The notes under the pieces were generated by a model that had not been told where the DNA came from, searched no databases, and saw only the letters and a program-made list of their open reading frames with translations. Below, in pieces: positions 35,001 through 44,088 of a DNA stretch of 64,000 bases. Positions within the stretch are counted from its first letter, which is position 1; each line of letters opens with the position of its first letter. The stretch is from Cylindrotheca closterium (taxonomy: Eukaryota; Bacillariophyta; Bacillariophyceae; Bacillariales; Bacillariaceae), in the NCBI GenBank assembly GCA_933822405.4, contig CAKOGP040000001.1, positions 1,594,822 through 1,658,821 on the forward strand, read 5' to 3'. Position numbers and translations under genes: made by a program.

Positions 35001-38000
35001 AACTGGATCACCCAGTGATCTTCCCACTAGCGTTCCTTCAAAAGAACCATCACATTTGCCTACTCGGGTACCAAGCTCGACGCCAACGGTCTCTCACTCG
35101 CCTTCGATCATGCCATCAGGATCTAGATACCCTTCTGCCAACCCAACTACGACATTTGTTCCATCTGGTTCTCCTACGATGACGCAGCAACCCAGTTCTT
35201 CCCCATCAAATGGACCAACTGCATTTCCGACTGCAAGACCGAGCATGAGTCCGTCGCCAAGTCCAACAGGGACCCCCAGTCATGGGCCTAGTAGTGTCCC
35301 TTCAATGGAACCATCACAACTACCAACTCAGGAACCAAGCTCAGCACCAACGGTTTCTCACTCTCCTTCGATAATGCCTTCTGGATCGAGATACCCTTCT
35401 GCGAATCCAACTGCGACATTTGCTCCCTCTAGTATGCCTACGATGACACAGAAGCCCAGTTCTTTGCCATCAACAGGACCATCTAATTCACCGACAACAG
35501 TACTCAGCTCAGGCCCGTCTCAAAGTCCAACTGGATCACCCAGTGCACAGCCATCGGCAATACCGTCGGAAAGTCCGAGCATCAAAGCAAGTTCAGGTCC
35601 GTCTTTGACATTCGAACCTTCAATGTTGCCTACATCCGATCCACTCAAAGCCGTGTGTGAGCTGAGTGCAAGCGTGTCCTGCCAGAAACAGGGTGGTGGG
35701 TCATGCGAAAGCATAACATCTCCCGATGAGAAAACATGCATCGGATCCACCCCAGAAGAGCTGTCTTTTACCTATGTGCCATCATCGAAATGCTCTGGAA
35801 CCAACACTCAAAATACCTTTTCATGCCTTGATTTCAGTGGCGACAAGCCGTTTGATGTCTACGTCCAGTTTTTTGCGAGCTCCGAGACTCTTTACGAGGG
35901 TGTTGTACACGGCGGAGAGGTCTTTAAGGTAAACATTCCTTCGGATACCACAAACGTCCAGATAACGATTTCGACCGTTAGCAACCTGAGAGGAGTGGGT
36001 TCAGTCATGCAGATTCTATCGATGGGTGTTCAGTGCACAGACGAAGACCAACTTACGCTACTTGACACATATGGAAGCCTCCAATTGACGGGTTTCAAGA
36101 ATGCTGAGATGGGAGATCAACAAGTCTTTACGAACGTTGAAATTACATACAAAGCAACAAATACAGGTGCATTTGACGCCAATCTTTCAAAGGCAACCGT
36201 TACGAGTCCGTTTTCTGGAATGTATGAGGCTCTTCCCGATGGTGAGGTGAAGCTACTCGAACCTGGAGCTAGCCAGACCTTCACCGAGTCATTTCTCTTG
36301 AACATTGCGGCAGTTGCAGGTGTTATGTATGAATTTGATTTTGTTGTCGAAGGAGAGGGTACTATAAGCGGCCTGGCGTGCACCCAGGAGATGGCAAATT
36401 CACTGCAAGTACAGACAACGTCACCCAGTACAGCACCAACCCCCGTTCCTTCGAACAAGCCGTCAGTACATCCATCCATTTCACCTACTCAGGAACCAAG
36501 CTCAGCACCAACGGTTTCTCACTCTCCTTCGATAATGCCTTCTGGATCGAGATACCCTTCTGCGAATCCAACTGCGACGTTTGCTCCCTCTAGTACGCCT
36601 ACGATGACACAGAAGCCCAGTTCTTTGCCGTCAACAGGACCATCTAATTCACCGACAACAGTACCCAGCTCAGGCCCGTCTCAAAGTCCAACTGGATCAC
36701 CCAGTGATCTTCCCACTAGCGTTCCTTCAAAAGAACCATCACATTTGCCTACTCGGGTACCAAGCTCGACGCCAACGGTCTCTCACTCGCCTTCGATCAT
36801 GCCATCAGGATCTAGATACCCTTCTGCCAACCCAACTACGACATTTGTTCCATCTGGTTCTCCTACGATGACGCAGCAACCCAGTTCTTCCCCATCAAAT
36901 GGACCAACTGCATTTCCGACTGCAAGACCGAGCATGAGTCCGTCGCCAAGTCCAACAGGGACCCCCAGTCATGGGCCTAGTAGTGTCCCTTCAATGGAAC
37001 CATCACAACTACCAACTCAGGAACCAAGCTCAGCACCAACGGTTTCTCACTCTCCTTCGATAATGCCTTCTGGATCGAGATACCCTTCTGCGAATCCAAC
37101 TGCGACATTTGCTCCCTCTAGTACGCCTACGATGACACAGAAGCCCAGTTCTTTGCCGTCAACGGGACCATCTAATTCACCGACAACAGTACCCAGCTCA
37201 GGCCCGTCTCAAAGTCCAACTGGATCACCCAGTGATCTTCCCACTAGCGTTCCTTCAAAAGAACCATCACATTTGCCTACTCGGGTACCAAGCTCGACGC
37301 CAACGGTCTCTCACTCGCCTTCGATCATGCCATCAGGATCTAGATACCCTTCTGCCAACCCAACTACGACATTTGTTCCATCTGGTCCTCCTACGATGAC
37401 GCAGCAACCCAGTTCTTCCCCATCAGATGGACCAACTGCATTTCCGACTGCAAGACCGAGCATGAGTCCGTCGCCAAGTCCAACAGGGACCCCCAGTCAT
37501 GGGCCTAGTAGTGTCCCTTCAATGGAACCATCGCAGCTACCAACTCAGGAACCAAGCTCAGCACCAACGGTTTCTCACTCTCCTTCGATAATGCCTTCTG
37601 GATCGAGATACCCTTCTACGAATCCAACTGCGACATTTGCTCCCTCTAGTACGCCTACGATGACACAGAAGCCTAGTTCTTTGCCGTCAACAGGACCATC
37701 TAATTCACCGACAACAGTACCCAGCTCAGGCCCGTCTCAAAGTCCAACCGGATCACCCAGTGCACAGCCATCGGCAATACCGTCCGAAAGTCCGAGCATC
37801 AAAGCAAGTTCAGGTCCGTCTTTGACATTCGAACCTTCAATGTTGCCTACATCCGATCCACTCAAAGCCGTGTGTGAGCTGAGTGCAAGCGTGTCCTGCC
37901 AGAAACAGGGTGGAGGATCGTGTCAAACACTGATGTCCCCTGGCGATTCGTCTTGCAGAGGATCCTCCCCAGAGGAGCTGTCGTTTACCTATGTGCCATC

Positions 38001-40419
38001 ATCGAAATGCTCTGGAACCAACACTCAAAATACCTTTTCATGCCTTGATTTCAGTGGCGACAAGCCGTTTGATGTCTACGTCCAGTTTTTTGCGAGCTCC
38101 GAGACTCTTTACGAGGGTGTTGTACACGGCGGAGAGGTCTTTAAGGTAAACATTCCTTCGGATACCACAAACGTCCAGATAACGATTTCGACCGTTAGCA
38201 ACCTGAGAGGAGTGGGTTCAGTCATGCAGATTCTATCGATGGGTGTTCAGTGCACAGACGAAGACCAACTTACGCTACTTGACACATATGGAAGCCTCCA
38301 ATTGACGGGTTTCAAGAATGCTGAGATGGGAGATCAACAAGTCTTTACGAACGTTGAAATTACATACAAAGCAACAAATACAGGTGCATTTGACGCCAAT
38401 CTTTCAAAGGCAACCGTTACGAGTCCGTTTTCTGGAATGTATGAGGCTCTTCCCGATGGTGAGGTGAAGCTACTCGAACCTGGAGCTAGCCAGACCTTCA
38501 CCGAGTCATTTCTCTTGAACATTGCGGCAGTTGCAGGTGTTATGTATGAATTTGATTTTGTTGTCGAAGGAGAGGGTACTATAAGCGGCCTGGCGTGCAC
38601 CCAGGAGATGGCAAATTCACTGCAAGTACAGACAACGTCACCCAGTACAGCACCAACCCCCGTTCCTTCGAACAAGCCGTCAGTACATCCATCCATTTCA
38701 CCTACTCAGGAACCAAGCTCAGCACCAACGGTTTCTCACTCTCCTTCGATAATGCCTTCTGGATCGAGATACCCTTCTGCGAATCCAACTGCGACGTTTG
38801 CTCCCTCTAGTACGCCTACGATGACACAGAAGCCCAGTTCTTTGCCGTCAACAGGACCATCTAATTCACCGACAACAGTACCCAGCTCAGGCCCGTCTCA
38901 AAGTCCAACTGGATCACCCAGTGATCTTCCCACTAGCGTTCCTTCAAAAGAACCATCACATTTGCCTACTCGGGTACCAAGCTCGACGCCAACGGTCTCT
39001 CACTCGCCTTCGATCATGCCATCAGGATCTAGATACCCTTCTGCCAACCCAACTACGACATTTGTTCCATCTGGTCCTCCTACGATGACGCAGCAACCCA
39101 GTTCTTCCCCATCAGATGGACCAACTGCATTTCCGACTGCAAGACCGAGCATGAGTCCGTCGCCAAGTCCAACAGGGACCCCCAGTCATGGGCCTAGTAG
39201 TGTCCCTTCAATGGAACCATCGCAGCTACCAACTCAGGAACCAAGCTCAGCACCAACGGTTTCTCACTCTCCTTCGATAATGCCTTCTGGATCGAGATAC
39301 CCTTCTGCGAATCCAACTGCGACATTTGCTCCCTCTAGTACGCCTACGATGACACAGAAGCCCAGTTCTTTGCCGTCAACGGGACCATCTAATTCACCGA
39401 CAACAGTACCCAGCTCAGGCCCGTCTCAAAGTCCAACTGGATCACCCAGTGCAAAGCCATCAGGAAAACCGTCTGCCGACCCAAGTTCTCTTCCGACAGG
39501 AGTGCCATCCCGCAAACCAACAACAGCACCATCCCAAGCACCCAGTCCAATTCTGTCCGCCATACCGTCCGAAAGTCCGAGCAGAAAAGCAACTTCAGGT
39601 CCGACTGTGACATTCGAACCTTCAATGATACCGTCACCTGATCCACTCCAAGCCATTTGCGAATTTACAGCTGATGTTACTTGTCAGCAACAGGATGGAG
39701 GATTTTGTGAAGACCTAGCACCACCAAAGAATACTACTTGCATTGGATCCTCCCCAGAAGATCTGTCGTTTGTGTATGTTCCACAATCAAAGTGTTCCGG
39801 AACCAACACGCAAAGCAGCTTTTCGTGCACTGATTTCAACACCGACAGCCCATTTTCTGTTTATGTACAATTCTTTGATAGTTCCGACACTCTCTACGAG
39901 GGTGTTGTATCTGGTGGTGAGGTATTCAAGGTAAAAATTCCTGCAGATACCACAAGTGCCCAGATTACCATCTCTACTGTCAGTGATTCAGGGGGATTGG
40001 GAACAGTCTTGCAGATTTCATCAATGAGCGTCCAATGCACAGAAGGAAATCAGCTTACGTTGCTTGACACATATGGAAGTCTCCAATTTGCAGGCTTCAA
40101 GAATGCTGAGATGGGAAATCAGCAAGTCTATTCGAATGTTGAGATCACGTACACAGCAACAAACACCGGTAGCTTTGACGCCAATCTGTTGAAGGCAACT
40201 GTGACAAGCCCGTTTTCTGGAAGATACGAAGCACTCCCCGACGATGCACTGCCATATACAGCACCTAGCGATACTGAGTCCTTTAGAGAGTCTTTCCTCT
40301 TGAATCTTGCAGCATCATCAGGTGCAAAATATGAATTCGATTTTGCCGTTGAAGGGGAGGGTACGCTAAGTGGCCAGGTATGCAACGAAGACACATCCTT
40401 CTCAATTCAAATCCTGTAA
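29001..40419 (+). CDS. Giant secreted modular PTS-rich (mucin-like) protein, about 3,781 aa
   Basis: Two exons: 29001-30497 and 30571-40419, joined in phase 0 across a 73-bp intron (GTAAGC...AAACAG). The splice rebuilds FCTVDVEIDCS. ATG 29001 is chosen because it opens a signal peptide (MFSLRFMLLLCAVLPLKLNA). Order: acidic linker; a stalk of eight 36-residue PTS repeats (about residues 125-445); a Cys-containing region (500-869) homologous to the N-terminal domain of the neighbour at 24255-28712; stalk (870-1265); globular domain D1 (1274-1535); long stalk; D2 (2189-2450), nearly identical to D1; stalk; D3 (2928-3189); stalk; diverged D4 (3523-3781) ending SIQIL. Each D starts near CELSASVSCQ and has FKNAEMGDQQVFTNVEITY and a VEGEG tail. 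Family unknown to me; extracellular matrix or adhesive function is inferred. The near-perfect repeats could hide copy-number errors in assembly. Confidence 0.85.
29372..30340 (+). repeat. 108-bp tandem repeat (36 aa), eight full units plus a diverged first
   Basis: Period measured from acacatctgccc at 29475 and 29583. The unit codes DPTDGPTHLPTSRPSMSPSQ and a further 16 residues. Variants alternate DG or GG and MSPSQ or MLPSQ. Units 3-4-5 and 6-7-8 carry the same ordered variant pattern, pointing to a recent 324-bp duplication. Confidence 0.92.
31690..32865 (+). repeat. Degenerate 264-bp (88-aa) PTS repeats of the first stalk
   Basis: The marker IMPSGSRYPS recurs three times in this stalk; the first two copies (tat at 31969 and 32233) lie exactly 264 bp apart. 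Divergence is far greater than in the stalks downstream of 33,766, so this looks like the older form of the same 88-residue unit. Confidence 0.75.
33766..35541 (+). repeat. 528-bp (176-aa) stalk repeat, block 1: 3 full units plus partial
   Basis: Units start at 33766, 34294, 34822 and 35350 (partial). Each is two 264-bp halves sharing TVSHSPSIMPSGSRYPSANP; the second half of unit 1 begins at 34030. Order of unit types by the SPTMT/SNGP versus PPTMT/SDGP variants: A, B, A. Confidence 0.93.
36511..37758 (+). repeat. 528-bp (176-aa) stalk repeat, block 2: 2 full units plus partial
   Basis: Units start at 36511, 37039 and 37567 (partial). Variant order A, B. The first unit carries the same block-initial base (gcgacG in the ATF codons) as the first units of blocks 1 and 3; internal units have gcgacA. 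Confidence 0.93.
38728..39447 (+). repeat. 528-bp (176-aa) stalk repeat, block 3: 1 full unit plus partial
   Basis: Units start at 38728 and 39256 (partial). The full unit is of B type but has the block-initial gcgacG. After the partial unit the sequence departs to a distinct Lys-containing stalk before D4. Confidence 0.93.
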
Positions 40420-40574
40420 TCATGTATATCCTATGGAAAACTCCTCGGTGGAATCCAGCACCAGTAGTTTGTAATTCCAAATAGCATCAACATATGCACC
40501 TACTGTTGATCTTACAAGATATTATAGCTTTTTTACTTCTTTTTTCTTCGTCCTAGATGACTGCTTCCTCGTCC

Positions 40575-41627
40575 CTACTGCTTCGCTGACGGTGCTGGAG
40601 GGGAGTAATCATCCAGACCTCCAAAAATGTCATCATCGTCTTCGTCTGATGCTTGTGCTTCGGATTGTTGAATGGTGTTTTCGGGAGTGGTTTTAGATGA
40701 AGTTTTACCTGCTTCTACTTCACCCTCGCATGGTCTAAATGTATCCAGAATTTTGTTGTTCCTTCTACTTGAAAAAGGATTTTGAGACTTCTTAATGGTT
40801 TTCAAGATTGCTTCAATCTTCTGGATTATTGGAAGATCCATACACGGTTGAGCCATGTTGCTGGAAGGGTTGGAGTTTGTCACCTCACGGGGAATCTCCC
40901 AGGACCGTTTTAGATCGGAAATGTTTCCATTGAGGCTCACGACCAATCGGGAACGCTGCATCTTCTTGCCTGCCAATGTGCAAGAAATGATAGGCTGAGA
41001 TTGCACAGCCTGGTTTTGTAGCTTCACGAGCCCTTGAATGTAATCCAAAGAAGTTCTATCAATCAAGAAGCTAGCAGATAATGAGATTTCTTCGCTTGCT
41101 ATTGATTCTAGCGTGCTGATTGCTTGTTCCATCGTTGGCAGTTCTGTAAATATCGCTGGCCTGTTGCTTTCCTTCGAACCATTGGCTCCTGCCTCTTTCA
41201 TCTCTTTTCTCAGTTTTCTAGCCAGCGATAGATTCAAACCCTTCGTAGGAGGAGGTAATGCAGGATCTGTTGGATATGCTGATTCCTCTTTGGTATCAGT
41301 AAAAGTGTCAGCAGGAGGCTTTCCTTCCCGACGCTCCTTGGCTCGATCCCGATAGTCTTGCGAAAACTCAAATTCATCGTCCTCTTCCTCTTCATCCTTT
41401 TGGCTTTTTCGTCCACGTTTTCCTCGATCTCGTTCATCACCATCCTCTTCATCGGACGAATCTCCACCGAGACCCGATCGTTTTCGCTTCTGATTGCGCT
41501 TCCATTCCTCTTCCACTGCTTTTCTGGCAATCTCTTTGGTAGACGAGCCCTTTTTGGATCCTCCTCCTAATGAATGCTTCTGAAGAATTGTGGAAAATCC
41601 TTGATGATTCAGCCTTCTTCCAGACAT
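40575..41627 (-). CDS. RED/IK-like spliceosomal protein
   Basis: Homologue of RED (IK), a component of the spliceosomal B complex that works with MFAP1. Single exon, 350 aa from MSGRRLNHQG. Seen: a Lys/Arg/Glu-rich, acidic N-terminal part; DYRDRAKERREG (residues about 91-102), nearly identical to the YRDRAKERRDG core of RED; KGLNLSLARKLRKEM, matching KGLDFALLQKVRAEI; and a C-terminal DDDIFGGLDDYSPP. It is shorter than animal RED (about 557 aa) and lacks the RED-dipeptide tract, as in many protists. The middle third shows no recognisable motif. Head to head with CCDC12, another spliceosome protein, with a foldback element in between. Converges on the giant PTS gene (155 bp). Confidence 0.8.
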   Translation of the reverse strand: MSGRRLNHQGFSTILQKHSLGGGSKKGSSTKEIARKAVEEEWKRNQKRKRSGLGGDSSDEEDGDERDRGKRGRKSQKDEEEEDDEFEFSQDYRDRAKERREGKPPADTFTDTKEESAYPTDPALPPPTKGLNLSLARKLRKEMKEAGANGSKESNRPAIFTELPTMEQAISTLESIASEEISLSASFLIDRTSLDYIQGLVKLQNQAVQSQPIISCTLAGKKMQRSRLVVSLNGNISDLKRSWEIPREVTNSNPSSNMAQPCMDLPIIQKIEAILKTIKKSQNPFSSRRNNKILDTFRPCEGEVEAGKTSSKTTPENTIQQSEAQASDEDDDDIFGGLDDYSPPAPSAKQ

Positions 41628-42229
41628 TTTGTTGTTATTTATTTTGACCCTGACTATGAAGGATTAAAATTGCAACCAATGCAGAATACCAGTGCTGTAG
41701 CAATATTATTTTAAATGATGTGAAAGTGCCGCGTTTCGTACAGTACACGTGAACATATATATGTCCCCAGAATGCGTTATCATCTCATTTCCTCCCCCCC
41801 GATGGAATAAACGATCCGCATACATCCCCCATTCCTGGCCAGGGTTTTGACCCAAAACCTCCGAAAAAATTTGGGGGTTTCTCTACCAGTGAATGACGTA
41901 GAATTCTACTTGGTACGGCGAACCTACGTATACGACTAGTTAGATTTACCAAACGACTAGCTAGACTAATACTCATTCCACGCAGAATTTCTACGTCGTT
42001 CATGTGGTAGGGATTTTTGGGGGGGTTTTGGGTCAAAACCATGGCCAGGAGTGGGGGATGCATGCGGACGAAGAATGAATTGAATTGAGAATGAATCGAA
42101 TGAATCGAATGAATCAATCGTCCGACCTTATTTTACACCACGCAACAAAACACCGGACTTGCTTACAATTTAGGAGAAACAAACCTCCATCGCTTCATTT
42201 TTCATTCCTCTTGATATTATTCCAACATC
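41628..42229. promoter_or_regulatory. Divergent intergenic region of RED and CCDC12, carrying a foldback element
   Basis: 602 bp between opposite starts. Bases 41814-42070 are an inverted-repeat element described separately. Remaining sequence on the RED side has an ATATATAT run and cagtacacgtgaac; the CCDC12 side has GAATGAATCGAAT short repeats (42074-42118). No ORF of note. Confidence 0.5.
41814..42070. mobile_element. Foldback/MITE-like element with about 90-bp inverted arms
   Basis: Left arm (about 41814-41909) and right arm (about 41985-42070) are near reverse complements: GGTTTTGACCCAAAAC on the left pairs with GTTTTGGGTCAAAACC on the right, flanked by TCCGCA/TGCGGA at the outer ends and ACGTAGAA/TTCTACGT at the inner ends. 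The loop is about 75 bp (aacctacgtatacgactagttag...). No coding capacity. No clear target-site duplication. A stable hairpin RNA is an alternative reading. Confidence 0.75.
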
Positions 42230-42754
42230 ATGGGAGATAGAAAGGCTCGATTGGCAGCCCTTGCGGCAAAGGCTGGACGAACCAAGCAAAAACAGGGAGA
42301 CGAAGACGAGAGCAATATTTCGAATGAAACTGCAAATGACTCTTCCTCTCAAGAGAGAAAGACAATCTCCTTTCGCAACTATGCTCCCCGTGATGCTTCC
42401 ATGGATATTGATAAAAATAGTAGCAATGGCGATGATGACAATCAAGGTGAGGGAGATGAATCCGCGGCCAAAAAGAGACGTTTGGAGGAAACCAGCAGTG
42501 GTACCAAAACCACATCATTGGCGGAAGCGTTGGCAGAAGCTCAAAATGACATTGTCAAGGGACCTGGGGCAACCGAAGAAGGTGTGAATGTCATGGCACC
42601 TAAAAAGGTGAATTGGGATTTGAAGCGGGGCATTGAAAGTAAACTCGCCAAGCTGGAGCGCCGAACGCAGCGAGCTTTGGTAGAACTGTTGAAGGAACGG
42701 CTGGACAAGGAAGCAGACGAAGTGGATGAAGAAGAACCTTCCGAGTTGGACTAA
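42230..42754 (+). CDS. CCDC12: CCDC12/Cwf18-like spliceosome protein
   Basis: Small coiled-coil protein of the spliceosome (B/Bact stage; Cwf18 in fission yeast). Single exon, 174 aa. Seen: an N-terminal basic helix MGDRKARLAALAAKAGRTK; SFRNYAPRD, matching the RLRNYVPED of human CCDC12; an acidic low-complexity linker; and the conserved C-terminal block MAPKKVNWDLKRGIESKLAKL followed by ERRTQRALVELLKERL, almost identical to the human LAPRKPDWDLKRDVAKKLEKL / KKRTQRAIAELIRERL. Length is close to human (166 aa). Converges on the next gene with 73 bp between stops. Confidence 0.9.
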   Translation: MGDRKARLAALAAKAGRTKQKQGDEDESNISNETANDSSSQERKTISFRNYAPRDASMDIDKNSSNGDDDNQGEGDESAAKKRRLEETSSGTKTTSLAEALAEAQNDIVKGPGATEEGVNVMAPKKVNWDLKRGIESKLAKLERRTQRALVELLKERLDKEADEVDEEEPSELD

Positions 42755-42827
42755 GGATCAAAGCTTTAGATGTTTATGGTTGACTGTGAGATGGTATAGT
42801 GTTTTAAATACAGTGCAGCGAGACATG

Positions 42828-43727
42828 TTAGAGATTCTTGTACTTTCGTTTGCTCTTTTTCTTCTTCTTTTTCTTGGTGCTGCTTCCCTCGACCGCAGCG
42901 GGTTCGGCCAATAAATCTTCCACACCCAAGGCAATTCCTTCTTCCACCTTGGGAGTAGGCGCCCGATCAATGACAAAGAACGGGCTCGCCTTGGTTTTGC
43001 TGGGGGCCAAATTGAGTCTGGCACGGGTTTCGTCTGTCAGTGGCCGTCCTTGGTAGTTGGAAGCCCCTACCCGTAGATGCTTTGGTTTTTCACCCATGCC
43101 TCGAGAGTCTTTGCGAATATTCTTTTGCCGACTCCTAATTTTGCGTCGTTTGGGCTTCCGTTTGGCATTTGTTGCCTCACCGTCAACATCGTCCGCGTTG
43201 TTGTTTTCAGTGGATTCTCCACCAACTTCATCTTTGCGTATTATTTCCTCTGCTTTCTTATCTGCCTCTTCCTTCAATCGTTGTCGTTCCTTCTTCCCTT
43301 GCTTCTTTTTCTTGGAAGGTTGCAGCTGATCCAATACGTCATTTGTTTTGGATTTTGCTAATGATGATTCTTTGCTAAGAGAAATCCCCGTTCGTCCAAT
43401 ATCTTCTTCACCATCGTCATCATCTTGCTCAGAATCTCGATCATCATTTGTGTATTCTTCCTCTTCATCTAGATCAGCATCTCGATTCCGCGATCGTTTG
43501 GTCCCAACTTTGAGGAGTCGCTTAGAAAGTACTGTGGAGGATTGTGCCGTTGAAGATAAAGTGGAGGCTTTGGATCCAACACCTCCACGTCTTCCCTTTC
43601 CAGTTGTCTTGGATTCCTTGGATCCCTTTGCTAACAAGGCATCCTTCGACTCCTCTTTTTCTTTACTGGTTTCGCCGCCAAAGAACTTGTCAAACTCGGA
43701 AAATCCAGCGGCATGAAATTCCGCCAT
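42828..43727 (-). CDS. Basic conserved hypothetical protein, probably nucleolar
   Basis: Single exon, 299 aa. Not assigned to a named family. Seen: an N-terminal [17 protein letters not shown]; low-complexity charged regions with [20 protein letters not shown] (helical, basic); then a compact block [21 protein letters not shown] through [16 protein letters not shown], which looks conserved and may be the functional core; and a C-terminal [15 protein letters not shown]. The composition (Lys runs alternating with Glu/Asp runs) is common in ribosome-biogenesis factors, hence the location guess. No catalytic motif. Divergent from the Gln/His-rich protein gene. Confidence 0.75.
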   Translation of the reverse strand: MAEFHAAGFSEFDKFFGGETSKEKEESKDALLAKGSKESKTTGKGRRGGVGSKASTLSSTAQSSTVLSKRLLKVGTKRSRNRDADLDEEEEYTNDDRDSEQDDDDGEEDIGRTGISLSKESSLAKSKTNDVLDQLQPSKKKKQGKKERQRLKEEADKKAEEIIRKDEVGGESTENNNADDVDGEATNAKRKPKRRKIRSRQKNIRKDSRGMGEKPKHLRVGASNYQGRPLTDETRARLNLAPSKTKASPFFVIDRAPTPKVEEGIALGVEDLLAEPAAVEGSSTKKKKKKKSKRKYKNL

Positions 43728-44088
43728 CGTGTTTCCAAAATTTGAGAAACGACAACGAAAAGGATGGACCCCTTCTTGGGTTATGAGCCGTCGTAGTAAG
43801 CGCGCCAGCCGGGACCGATGTTAAATGCGTTCGATTATTGCCCTGAATTCGCAGAAAAAAAGACTGTTTTTCATTCATTCTTCATCCCAGAAAAAAATAA
43901 TTGGAAGTAAGCAAGGGACATCATACGTACTATAGTCAATAACTTTTGCAGCACGAGGGCCAACCCAATCGCATCGTTGCAACAGGGAAGAAGCATTGAA
44001 TTGATAGGAGAGAATTTTGATTTTTCAAGTAGCATTGCATTGTTGAGCTGAGAAAAGGAACGAAGGTTTGAATTGAAACAAGAAGACA
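43728..44088. promoter_or_regulatory. Divergent promoter region, hypothetical and Gln/His-rich genes
   Basis: A 361-bp gap between opposite starts without a supported ORF. No striking repeat seen. Confidence 0.4.

Larger units (their letters stand above)
32893..39650 (+). repeat. Large module repeat: globular domain plus PTS stalk, three near-identical copies
   Basis: Domain starts at 32893, 35638 and 37855, giving periods of 2,745 and 2,217 bp; the 528-bp difference equals exactly one stalk unit. A fourth, clearly diverged domain starts at 39640. D1 and D2 appear identical over almost the whole domain. D3 differs mainly in one short patch at 37914-37983. Confidence 0.93.
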
